A DNA stretch of 64,000 bases from Andalucia godoyi (Eukaryota; Discoba; Jakobea; Jakobida; Andaluciidae), in the NCBI GenBank assembly GCA_009859145.1, contig VRVR01000018.1, positions 191,688 through 255,687 on the forward strand, in the 5' to 3' direction. Within the stretch, counting starts at the first letter, position 1, and each line of letters begins with the position of its first letter. Below are positions 49,995-58,560 of this stretch, piece by piece. The notes under the pieces were generated by a model. It ran no database searches and was not told the DNA's origin. It saw only the letters and a list, made by a program, of their open reading frames with translations. The position numbers and the translations under genes are program-made.

Positions 49995-50641
49995 TTGTCC
50001 TTGTTGTGCGGCTTCCGAATCGCAGAGACAAGGGCTCTTCTAGCAATCTCTGCTGCAGTCATCCCTACATACTGGCAATTCTCATGGATGGAATCGAATC
50101 GCGAAGTAGATCCTTGGTTGGTTTCCTTTGCGGGGTGCGATTGGCTTCCCATCTCCGATGCATTTGGAAGTCGCAAAGCGCGCAAGTTGATCTCCGGACG
50201 ACGCGCGGTTGCCTTCTTTGTGACAGGCAAGAGCGAAGAACAACAAGACAGTGCGTTTGTGGGGTTTCCAGCTGAACGAGATATTTTTGTTTCATTCAGA
50301 GTCCAAGAATACTCCGAAGCGGCCTTTCGAGCAGCCACCGCGTTGGAAAACCCTTCAACGAGCTCCTTGTGCGCTTCAAGACTCAATTCTGAGTTACACA
50401 CATCGTTCACGCTTTCCATCACGAATTCTTCGCAAGCACCTGTTGAAACATACGAACGTGCTTGACTGTTCTTCTTTGCGTTCAGCAACGGGAAAAAGTC
50501 CCGAACAATCACATTTTCCAGGTATGCTGAGAATTGTCGCTGGCATTCGGTTTTTCGATGTGACGCTCTTTTCTTGGTCTCCAGCATTATTTGAACATTT
50601 TTGAATCGCTTGTTGTTCATAGGATGAACGCCCGACTGCAT
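49979..50641 (-). CDS. Small ES2/DGCR14-like protein (tentative)
   Basis: 220 residues from the Met of MQSGVHPMNNKRFKN (the frame continues upstream to 50,743). The stretch ECQRQFSAYLENVIVRDFFPLL matches the hallmark of ES2/DGCR14/Bis1 splicing-associated nuclear proteins, in which a conserved helix ends in RDFFP. The rest is short and diverged: known members are 350-480 residues, and the C-terminal TP/SP motifs are not obvious. I call it on one motif only. The last 16 nt of coding overlap the BRCC36 end on the other strand. Confidence 0.45.
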   Translation of the reverse strand: MQSGVHPMNNKRFKNVQIMLETKKRASHRKTECQRQFSAYLENVIVRDFFPLLNAKKNSQARSYVSTGACEEFVMESVNDVCNSELSLEAHKELVEGFSNAVAARKAASEYSWTLNETKISRSAGNPTNALSCCSSLLPVTKKATARRPEINLRALRLPNASEMGSQSHPAKETNQGSTSRFDSIHENCQYVGMTAAEIARRALVSAIRKPHNKDNHGRR

Positions 50642-50865
50642 GATGCATCCTGGCAAAAAATGAAGAGTGCTGCTGGCAATCGTTGGCAAAAAACAGCTGG
50701 TTTTGCTTGGTTTTCTTTGGGGGCGTGTTTTTTGTCCACACAAGAACAGGCGTTTCTTGGAGATTGAGTTGAGTCCAGTCAGCTCGGAAATGTTCGCCCA
50801 TGCCCCGTGGGTATTTTTTTAATTCAAACTTTTTTGGTCGTCACGATGGCGATTCTGATTTATTG

Positions 50866-50912
50866 TTTTCGAGGCAATTTTCGAGGCAATTTTTTCGAGG
50901 CAATTTTTTTCG
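50866..50912 (+). repeat. Tandem repeat of TTTTCGAGGCAA
   Basis: Three 12-14-nt copies with growing T runs and a partial fourth, ending 17 bp before the DUF2462 protein start codon. Confidence 0.85.
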
Positions 50913-50928
50913 ACACGCACAAATCGAA

Positions 50929-51225
50929 ATGCCCCAAGGAAGTTTAAAAGGCAGCCTAAGAGCTGCAAGAACAAAGACGGAGAGAAGTAAAGACGAGCCG
51001 TACAAACAGCGAAAACATGGTCCGCGCGTGGGGAAGCCGCAGACGAGCATCGAGAAGAAGTTGACTTCAGAGATTACGCGAAGAATTGAAGCAGAAATGG
51101 CCGAGAAGGCCTTTAAGGATGCTCCACTTGGTGTTGTGAAGAGGAACGACGACATCCTTCTGGCACATCGAAAGAAGAAGCAGAAGAAGTCTCAGAAAGG
51201 TCAAGCCAACAAGGCTAAACAATGA
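50929..51225 (+). CDS. DUF2462 / C19orf53-like small nucleolar-type protein
   Basis: 98 residues starting MPQGSLKGSLRAA, Lys/Arg-rich throughout. The block GPRVGKPQTSIEKKLTSEI matches the UPF0390/DUF2462 family (human C19orf53, fungal homologues), followed by a helix and a Lys-rich tail. Members are small basic proteins, probably nuclear or nucleolar, with no firm function. The frame stays open upstream, but that part translates the 5' tandem repeat, so I use the internal Met. Confidence 0.7.
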   Translation: MPQGSLKGSLRAARTKTERSKDEPYKQRKHGPRVGKPQTSIEKKLTSEITRRIEAEMAEKAFKDAPLGVVKRNDDILLAHRKKKQKKSQKGQANKAKQ

Positions 51226-51460
51226 CAAACGAATTAAGAGAAGCATTAAAACCTATCTACGTTGTACTTTTACCACCCTTCTTTTTTCGTTTCCCTCGTA
51301 CACTGATCGCATGCTTTTGGAGCATCGGCACAACAGAAACAAACGCACAATCACCCAATCGTGCTTCCACCACACTCAATCTAGAGGCCCACAACAGAAA
51401 GAAGACCACCAAGACAACAGCAACATTAATAACAAAGCTCCTCCAGAATCGGACCTGCAA

Positions 51461-53116
51461 TCAGTTTCTGGGAGCAGTTCCTCGCCCGGCTCTCATGATC
51501 TCATCAACAAGCAGGAGCTGAGACGCAATGGACGGGGCAGCAGTGAGAATCTGTCTCTTGACACGATAGTTATCGAGGATACCAGCCTGGACAGGATCAA
51601 CGCATTCACCCGAGAATCCGTCAAGAGCAGCGGCAAGCCCCTGTCGATGCGTATCCACCAGTTGGAGAATGGCTTCTTCATGGTCTCTCCCAGCATTCGA
51701 CGCAAGCGTCTTCGGTACAATAAGAAGAGCCTCCGCAAATGCTTGAATACCACGCTTCGCTCTTCCGGGGGTAGCATCAGCGAGTTTTTGCAAATGGAGC
51801 GAGCAGGCAGTCTCGAATGCTCCACCACCAGGGACAACCCGGGTGTCCTCAATGGTGTTCTTAACGGCACGCAGACCATCACGGACGGCATCTTGGATCT
51901 GATTGATCGTGTACTTGTTCGGTCCCTTGAGCAAAATAGTAACAGACCGTGGGTTCAAGCACTCCTCAACAAAGGTGAACTTGTCTTCTCCCAGCGTTTG
52001 CTCGTAGACAATACCAGCCCATCCCAAGTCTGATGCCTTGAGATCTTCAAGCGCGTTGACTGCGTTACCGCCGCATGCTTTAGTAAGACGTTCCATATTA
52101 CGGCGCTTGGCTCTGCGGAGGGCTAGGATGTTCTCCTTTGCGAGCATGTCCAAAGAAATGGGGTCAATCCCACCCTGATTAACAATGACGAAGTTCGATC
52201 CGGGCTTTGTTGCACAAACCTCTCGTTTGAGTTCAATAATGCGCCGGACTCGGTCATCAGTGACCTTTCGTTCGGACGCAACCATCTTTTCGCGCTTGTC
52301 AGCAGTCTGGTAGGTAAACTGTGCCTGTACTTCCGATCGCTCCCATTCGAGATTGATGTTGCAAGTAAGAACAAAACAGTTCTCAAGACGAGCAGGCATT
52401 CCTGGATGTCTTGAGCCGTGGTCCATCACGATACCGCGAACCAACCGCGAGTCGCTATCCAGTCTGTGTTGCATAGTCATGATCTCCACCATGAACAAAT
52501 CAATAGTCTCGTCCACTCCAGCGTTGGCAGAGTTTGCAGTGGAGATTTTGGCCGGGCGGATCGCATTCACAGCGTCCACAACCATGGTTGACAGTTGTTC
52601 CACAAGTTCAGCCTGAACCTTGGTTGCCATAGCGCATCTGGCAATGCTCATCAGCATGCTGCGTGACGCGGAGGGATCGCTCTCAATGGACGGAACTTTC
52701 ACGGTAAACGTCTCCAAGAACTCCAACGCGGCCATCCGGGCCTGCTCAAGACCCTCGTTCAAAACGCGTGGATGGACACCCTCAGCAAGAAAACGCTCGC
52801 ATTGCTTTAGTGTTTCTCCAGTCAGAAGAACCGCAGTCGTTGTACCGTCGCCAGTCTCATCATCCTGCGCAGTGGCTGTACGCGCAATCATCATTGCGGT
52901 CGGGTGCTGGATTTGCATCTCCTTGAGAAGTACGGAGCCGTCCTTGGTCATCTTGATCTCTCCTGCTCCAGAGACCAGCATCTTCATCGTGCCCTTCGGG
53001 CCAAGATTCGACTTCAGCACCTCCATAAGGCCTTTCGCGGCTGAAATATTGATTGTCAGCGCATGCGTCTTGCGTGCTACTTCGGCTCCGTTGTTCAGAA
53101 ATTGAACGGCGGACAT
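51461..53116 (-). CDS. CCT6: TCP-1/CCT chaperonin subunit zeta (CCT6)
   Basis: 551 residues starting MSAVQFLNNGAEVARKT. Group II chaperonin marks are present: NLGPKGTMKMLV, DDETGDGTTTAVLL (ATP binding), ILLKGPNKYTINQ and the GGGAFE motif. The N-terminus and TPGRAKRGIQAFAEALL point to the zeta subunit. CCT folds actin, tubulin and WD40 proteins, several of which are encoded nearby. Upstream codons are Phe/Ser/Cys-rich and non-conserved; they contain a probable 5'UTR intron. Confidence 0.93.
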   Translation of the reverse strand: MSAVQFLNNGAEVARKTHALTINISAAKGLMEVLKSNLGPKGTMKMLVSGAGEIKMTKDGSVLLKEMQIQHPTAMMIARTATAQDDETGDGTTTAVLLTGETLKQCERFLAEGVHPRVLNEGLEQARMAALEFLETFTVKVPSIESDPSASRSMLMSIARCAMATKVQAELVEQLSTMVVDAVNAIRPAKISTANSANAGVDETIDLFMVEIMTMQHRLDSDSRLVRGIVMDHGSRHPGMPARLENCFVLTCNINLEWERSEVQAQFTYQTADKREKMVASERKVTDDRVRRIIELKREVCATKPGSNFVIVNQGGIDPISLDMLAKENILALRRAKRRNMERLTKACGGNAVNALEDLKASDLGWAGIVYEQTLGEDKFTFVEECLNPRSVTILLKGPNKYTINQIQDAVRDGLRAVKNTIEDTRVVPGGGAFETACSLHLQKLADATPGRAKRGIQAFAEALLIVPKTLASNAGRDHEEAILQLVDTHRQGLAAALDGFSGECVDPVQAGILDNYRVKRQILTAAPSIASQLLLVDEIMRAGRGTAPRN

Positions 53117-53117
53117 G

Positions 53118-53184
53118 CTGAAAAAGAACAAAAAAAAAGTTGTTTGAAAACAGCAAAGAGTTGCACAAGGAAAAAAAAACGTAC
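53118..53184 (-). other. Probable 5'UTR intron of CCT6
   Basis: 67 nt, starting GTACGT, pyrimidine-rich, ending TTTTTCAG one base before the start codon. It matches the donor rule of the coding introns. Confidence 0.55.
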
Positions 53185-53667
53185 TCCAAACAGAAGAAAG
53201 AAGAAAGAAGAAAGAAGAAAGAAAATAAAAACAGTTACGAAGAAAACAAGGCAAGAGAACACACTATCGACAAAAAGGGCATGCCTTGTGAAGTGATGGC
53301 GGCGAATAGATGATGATGATTGCGAACCAGGAAAAAAAAAATGTCATTCCCCCTTTTTTGCATTTGTCAGCACTCAACACTCAGCAGTGAGGCGGGAGAT
53401 CTACAACAGGCAGGCCGAAAGATCAAACGGAAAGGCGATAGGCACTACGATCGGCGCATTTTTTCCGTTATCGATCATCCACAAACCTTTTCTGGTGTGT
53501 CGAGTCTGCTTTTTCTCGATGGACTGCCTTGTGTTATTCAATTCGCCAATTTTTTTTGGTCTGTGTGTATTTGCGTTTCCGATTTCCAAAGCGATTCTGG
53601 TTATTCTGGTTGCTTTTCTCCTTTCTAAATTCGTTTTTTAGTTCTTTATTTATTAATCACTCCGAAA
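53185..53667. promoter_or_regulatory. Divergent spacer, CCT6 / Ser-rich protein
   Basis: About 480 bp with a 7-nt AAGAAAG tandem tract (about 53,196-53,222). No gene is visible. Confidence 0.4.
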
Positions 53668-54663
53668 ATGAGCAGCAGTGACATGCGTCAAAAGCAAATG
53701 CCAAACTATGCAAACGTCGGCGCTCCCACAAAGACGTTTGACAGATCGAATGCAACTCCAAAGCGCAGAAAGTCGTCTCGACAGTCATCCCTGCCGTCAT
53801 CATCATCATCATCGTCATCGTCGTCATCAGCTACTGTTTCATCTGGAAGTTTTCCCGTCCCAACGCCCCCTTCTGCTTCGTCGACATCGACGGGACCCTC
53901 TTCGTCTGCCGCGTCATTGTCAGTGATGCTTGCCAACACTCTTCCGCAAATTGGAACTCCCGCGTCCCCGGCATCGCGAATGTCTCTTCCCGTAAGCTTG
54001 CATTCACCGTCAATTCCGCCACCGCACTCCCCCGGTACGAGACAGCAACTGATTTACAGTTCTGCTCAAGCAATCCAGGGGTTTGCCAACAATTCGCACT
54101 CAGCCTTTTCGGTTCATTCTCATCACCCGCCAACCACAGCTTCTTCATTCGGACCGAGCGGCACTGGTAGTAGTAGTAGTAGTAGCAGCAACAGCAGCAG
54201 CAGCAGCATCATGCACTCCGGAATTCCTCCAAGCCCCTTCACGTCTCTCACGATGAACGGCCTGATCGAAAGCAGACCACATGTCATTACCGAGTATGTA
54301 TCTGCGGATTTAGTCCTTATGTCCAGGAGATTTGTTGCCGAGGACATGAAAAACCTGATGACGGAGGCTGAACACAGGGTGGCAGTGGAAAACTTTAAGA
54401 AACTCAGGAGAGGTGAGCGGCCGACAGTGCTGACTCTTGGCGATGGGGGGTCTGAAAAGCCGGGCTCACCGTCTGCAGCTTTGCTTGCCGATGAAGAATC
54501 GGATCTACTTGCAGAGGATTCCAGTCTTTCGCTTTCCAAACAAGGCACCGTACATCTGTCGAATGAGGCTGCTTACGTCGCCCTTGTTGGTGAAGGCGCC
54601 GGGATTTTGGAGTATCTCTGTGGAAAAGCAAAGAGAAGACGAATGGGCACAGCTAGTTCGTAG
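53668..54663 (+). CDS. Ser-rich protein of unknown function
   Basis: 331 residues. The first 190 are Ser/Pro/Thr-rich with Ser runs encoded by TCA/TCG/AGC/AGT repeats (about 53,798-53,830 and 54,170-54,210). The C-terminal part (about 195-325) is more structured: FTSLTMNGLIESRPHVITEY, then a helix AEHRVAVENFKKLRRGERP and GEGAGILEYLCGKAKRRR. The end is basic, perhaps a nuclear signal. I recognise no family. Confidence 0.55.
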   Translation: MSSSDMRQKQMPNYANVGAPTKTFDRSNATPKRRKSSRQSSLPSSSSSSSSSSSATVSSGSFPVPTPPSASSTSTGPSSSAASLSVMLANTLPQIGTPASPASRMSLPVSLHSPSIPPPHSPGTRQQLIYSSAQAIQGFANNSHSAFSVHSHHPPTTASSFGPSGTGSSSSSSSNSSSSSIMHSGIPPSPFTSLTMNGLIESRPHVITEYVSADLVLMSRRFVAEDMKNLMTEAEHRVAVENFKKLRRGERPTVLTLGDGGSEKPGSPSAALLADEESDLLAEDSSLSLSKQGTVHLSNEAAYVALVGEGAGILEYLCGKAKRRRMGTASS

Positions 54664-55069
54664 GCAGGGAACGAATGAGCGTCGACCACTGACCGACGAT
54701 GTGCGTGGCACGCCGTTGCCGGTTGGCAGCATTGTTTTTCGTTTTTGGATATATATTTGAAACTACATTCTATCTCATTCCGCTTTCTTCTTTTCGCAAA
54801 CACGCGTGCATTCTGCACAAAACAGCTACTGGTGTCAGAAGCAGCTATCTGCCAGGCTGCTGAAGTTGGCAGTGTGTGCGAGGCCCGGTGACTCGAATGG
54901 GTCCTCTCTTTTCCCCACCACCCCGAAAACACAAAATCGCTCTTTTTCCGTTTTAAAATCCAGAATACCCAGGTTTAAAAATAATGATAATAATAATCTT
55001 AATGCACTTGCTTACTGTTCTTTGCTTCACGTCATCTGTCCTAACCAGTATCTTCCACAAATCGCAAGA
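54664..55069. other. Spacer
   Basis: 406 bp between two plus-strand genes. A TATATAT run lies at about 54,749-54,756. No gene is visible, although the downstream frame is open from 54,806. Confidence 0.4.
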
Positions 55070-55681
55070 ATGAGCTTAATCATCAAGTCCCAAGACAAAG
55101 CGATTGATGTGATTGAAATTTCATATCCTGATTTCCATCGGCTGAAGCTTCTCGCGGCGCGCACTTTCGGGTGCGACTCGTTTGTGTTTGTGAACTGTGC
55201 ACCCATTGAAGAACTCGTGCATCGTGTTGTACCGGCGGAGCAAGTACAAACCGTGCTCAAGATGGTTTCTCCTCAAACAGAAGATGATGACGAAAAGCTA
55301 AATGCCTATCTGGAAGAGCTGGCGTTTCGCGGAGTCGCAGAAAGCAGATATCAGCCTTTGGTGTTCGAAGTCACCCACATCAACAAGACGGTTCCCGGGT
55401 TCCACGCATTCCTGTCTCACTCAGACTGTGAAGGCGAATTCAGTGTCCAGGAATGCAAGGACGTCGTCGTATTGCTGGCGCGATTGAAGGAGCAGCTCAC
55501 AGTCGAATCTGTAAAGTTTGTGGAGGAACGCACAAAGAGCCCAGTGCACCCAGCGAAGGAAAGCGATGCAACTGTATCGGATGCACAGAAACTGCAGACT
55601 TGGATTGAGCGTATCGAGTCGTTCCGATCTGGTCTTGGGAGCTGTGCAGCCGCAAAGCAAAAGGCGGTGTTTCTGAAGTAA
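55070..55681 (+). CDS. Unrecognised protein with an SHSDCEGEFSVQEC motif
   Basis: 203 residues from the ATG that begins MSLIIKSQDKAIDVIE. The central segment (about 118-140) reads PGFHAFLSHSDCEGEFSVQEC. The HSDCxG...EC arrangement recalls small uncharacterised proteins of bacteria and phages. The protein is mostly helical and mildly acidic. No function is claimed. Confidence 0.6.
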   Translation: MSLIIKSQDKAIDVIEISYPDFHRLKLLAARTFGCDSFVFVNCAPIEELVHRVVPAEQVQTVLKMVSPQTEDDDEKLNAYLEELAFRGVAESRYQPLVFEVTHINKTVPGFHAFLSHSDCEGEFSVQECKDVVVLLARLKEQLTVESVKFVEERTKSPVHPAKESDATVSDAQKLQTWIERIESFRSGLGSCAAAKQKAVFLK

Positions 55682-55970
55682 ATTTTCAAGCGCGCTGAAG
55701 AATTTTGCTGGTGATTCTCTCTCGAACGGGAAATGAATAATCCAACCACTTGCGAATACGGCACAAGCAAACTATATGCGTTTATGAATGAGAAGGGAGA
55801 AAAAAAGGAGGCCTGCAAATTCAGCTGGTTATTTCAGAGCAGCGGAAAGCAAGCCTACACCCGCCTCTCATAAAAAAATGATAATTAAAAATACACATAA
55901 AAAACAACCAAGAAAACGGCACTTCCTCCATATTGTTGTTCTGTTGTTGTCTGTTTGTCCTTCCCACCGG
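55682..55970. other. Convergent 3' spacer
   Basis: About 290 bp between the stops of the plus-strand gene and the ubiquitin-like gene. A-rich, nothing recognised. Confidence 0.4.
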
Positions 55971-56402
55971 TTAGGCTAGTTGAACCTGCACGACGTTGAC
56001 AGCCTGCGGGTTGAACGATCCGATGTCAACGAGAGAAAGGGGATCCGGGAGAATGCGCCCGTTGAAGAAGAGCGATACTCTGTCATACGGGCAACTCTCT
56101 TCGTCTTCCTGTAATCTCAGTTTGAGATACTCGACCGTATCTGCCATGGAAACCTCATACACGCGCTTGCGAGAGTCCGCAGGGAGCACAAATTCCACCT
56201 TTACTTTCTGCTTGGAAGGATCCGCGTCTCCAGAAGCGCTGTCGACGGAAGACGAAGTGCGATTGGGAATCATCGACAGCTTGCTTCCCGCAACAATCGA
56301 CGGCGCTGCTGGCCTCGGAACAGGCACAGCAGCAGCAGCATCATCCGAAGAATAATCTTCGTCGGAGACATAGTCGTCATCAAAGTGCTCGTTAGCAGAC
56401 AT
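55971..56402 (-). CDS. Small protein with a C-terminal ubiquitin-like domain
   Basis: 143 residues. An acidic, Ser/Ala-rich N-terminus (about 1-65) is followed by a beta-grasp domain (about 68-143): VKVEFVLPADSRKRVYEV, a helix TVEYLKLRLQEDE, then DRVSLFFNGRILPD and VNVVQVQLA. There is no C-terminal Gly-Gly, so it is not a conjugated modifier. The end resembles the UBL of IQUB-type flagellar proteins, but this is weak. The start Met is chosen because upstream codons are Cys/Leu/Thr-rich and overlap promoter sequence. Confidence 0.65.
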   Translation of the reverse strand: MSANEHFDDDYVSDEDYSSDDAAAAVPVPRPAAPSIVAGSKLSMIPNRTSSSVDSASGDADPSKQKVKVEFVLPADSRKRVYEVSMADTVEYLKLRLQEDEESCPYDRVSLFFNGRILPDPLSLVDIGSFNPQAVNVVQVQLA

Positions 56403-57188
56403 GTTCGGGGGGAGTTCAATCGTACACGAAGTCAACGACAATAATAGGAGACAGAAAGAAGTGATAGTATAAAATGTTACCAATCAAACATATACGGCAC
56501 TCGTGATGAGAAAAACAAGGAACGAAACGGACAACTGGGAAAGCGAAGGCCAAAGACGAGAAGGCAAATCCCCCCAACAATTGGAGGCATCTGTTGAGAA
56601 GTGTCGACACCTGAGATTCAGGGGTTTCTTGCTGGGGAACACCCCAGAAGGCCAGGGCGAGCCGCAGCAGCGTGCTTCCGTGTAGGAAGTGCGTGCTTTC
56701 CGGCACGCGCCTTTTCATTCTGTTCACTCCTTTTTCTTTGGGCGTTCCAGGATCGTTTCTTTTTGCCACAATGGCCGGTATGTCTGGTCAACAAAATGCT
56801 TGATCGCAAAATCTCGAACGGCTGTCGGATCGGACGGCATGTTACCTTAGTACTACCGATAGTGTGCAAGCAAGTCTTTCGGTGTTTTCGCCACTTATCG
56901 GATCCAACACTCTGTATGCCACGTGCAGCATTGCAGATGGGTTGAAAACTGTGGAAAATACAAAAACAAAAGACACGCGTGGGCGAACGTGGTGCGCCGA
57001 CAAAAAGACGACGTCCCTTTTCTGAAGCTAGTATTGTTTTGCTTTACGCTTCAGCCGAGTTGCCTCTCCAATCTGCACAAGCTCGCGTTCGCAGAATCGC
57101 ACCGCACGTCCATGCATAAAATGCGGAATGCACATACGTGTGCAGCTGCAGAGACGGGAGCATCAAAGGCGATGGACTTGATTTACAA
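56403..57188. other. Spacer without a recognised gene
   Basis: 786 bp between two minus-strand genes. Open stretches on both strands have no recognisable content. It must hold the promoter of the ubiquitin-like gene and the 3' end of the uL29m gene. Confidence 0.4.
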
Positions 57189-57593
57189 TTATTGATGGAT
57201 TTCGTTTTGCTTGGCCTGCTGCGTAACCTCTACTTCTGCCAAACCGGCTACCTTGCTGTTCGCTCTTTCGATTCTACGCTCTGACAGCACCTGCTGAATG
57301 CGATTCATTGAAAGCTTGACCTTGTCCCAGCGGCTTGGATTCACCCATCGGCGGCCAAGCATGTGCACATGTTCGCGCTGTGTAAACAAAAGATTCTTTT
57401 CTTTAAGCAGCAATGCCCACAAAGACTGCAGGTCGGATGCGGACTTGGTCCGCAACTCGGATGCAAGCCACGCGCGACCAACCGCTGGATACGAGTCTGT
57501 GCGAGCTGGGACATCCCAGAACTCTTCAAGACCACGAACAAACGTTCGTGCACTCGATGATACGACGCTGCGACGAGAAAAGACGGAGAACAT
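57189..57593 (-). CDS. MRPL47: Mitochondrial ribosomal protein uL29m (MRPL47)
   Basis: 134 residues from the second Met ([17 protein letters not shown]), a typical mitochondrial presequence rich in Arg/Ser. The mature part matches MRP-L47: GLEEFWDVP, then [32 protein letters not shown] and the closing [18 protein letters not shown]. It is a large-subunit protein near the exit tunnel of the mitoribosome. A TATA-like run lies about 55 nt upstream of the start. Repeat copy B lies further upstream. Confidence 0.88.
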   Translation of the reverse strand: MFSVFSRRSVVSSSARTFVRGLEEFWDVPARTDSYPAVGRAWLASELRTKSASDLQSLWALLLKEKNLLFTQREHVHMLGRRWVNPSRWDKVKLSMNRIQQVLSERRIERANSKVAGLAEVEVTQQAKQNEIHQ

Positions 57594-57644
57594 GCTTTTT
57601 CCTCCAAGCACACGTATTCACCGTGAAAATGTCCAGAACGCGAG

Positions 57645-57657
57645 AGATATATATAAA
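57645..57657 (-). promoter_or_regulatory. TATA-like element upstream of uL29m
   Basis: TTTATATATATC on the minus strand, about 52-64 nt before the start codon. Confidence 0.3.
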
Positions 57658-57806
57658 ACAAAGAAAAACCTTGGAAACCAAAGAAAGGAAACAAAAGGAA
57701 GCAAGAAAGAATCACGGAGATTGCATCCAAAATACACTACGGCAGTTGCGCGATAAAATTCTCCAGAAATCAAAACACGTGCAGATCGGACAGAGCATGA
57801 ATATGG

Positions 57807-57960
57807 AGCACTGCTGGAAAAACTATCAAACTATTCTTATCGCGTTTTATTTCGTCTTCATCGTTTTTGACAAAATGCTTGGGGAAGTTGGAACAGGGTT
57901 CTTTTCCCCGTTCAGTCAGAACTCAATAAAAACGAAGCCTCCCTCTCTTCCACGATTTCC

Positions 57961-57996
<36 letters not shown>

Positions 57997-58181
57997 ATTT
58001 CGTTTTGATTTGGCTATCATCGTCGTCCACAATTCAGATTCATTGAAAAAAAGTTGCAGTGTATCCGCACTTCTTACCAGCAAATCTACAATACATATAC
58101 ATAGACGATTGGTTTTCGTAGAACCGATTGTCATGCAACATTTCAATAGTACCAATCAATATGGGTGCGGTGTATCACAGG
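57807..58181 (+). repeat. Dispersed repeat, copy B
   Basis: Diverged homologue of 42,400-42,836 in the same orientation. It starts about 215 bp upstream of the uL29m start codon, against about 180 bp for copy A and the carrier gene. Where copy A has a T-rich tract, copy B has a GT microsatellite. No open frame is shared between the two copies. Confidence 0.75.
57964..57993 (+). repeat. (TG)n microsatellite inside repeat copy B
   Basis: About 15 TG units, absent from copy A. Confidence 0.9.
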
Positions 58182-58560
58182 TGTTACACTGTACATAAAA
58201 TACAGAACCGGGATTGTGCATACGAAAGATCATAAAACATTTGAGAAAACTCGAGCGTTTGTCACTGTCGCAAACAATAGGAAAGGAAAATAAAAATAAA
58301 TTCCGGTAGTTGCTTTCCCCCAGAGTTGTGCGGGAATGACCGCGATTCCGACACAGCCTTCGTCAGAGAAAACCAAAAAAACCAAAAAAAAACCAAAAAA
58401 ACCAGAAGAAAAAACCCGGAAACATGAAAGGCCACAAAGAAAAAGGACCTTGCGATGATGGAATGAACGCGACGCTGTTGTTCCCCCACCTTTCCCTCGA
58501 AAGCCCAATTTTTTTTTGGGAAAAAAAGCATGCTAAAGATACTGGGGAATCAAGAATGAG
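58182..58560. other. Spacer downstream of the RasGAP-like gene
   Basis: About 380 bp with an AACCAAAAAA tandem-like tract at about 58,373-58,402. No gene is visible. Confidence 0.4.

Noticed and set aside
56416-56945. Open frames on both strands upstream of the ubiquitin-like gene
   Set aside because: Mutually overlapping, low-information translations with no conserved-looking motif.
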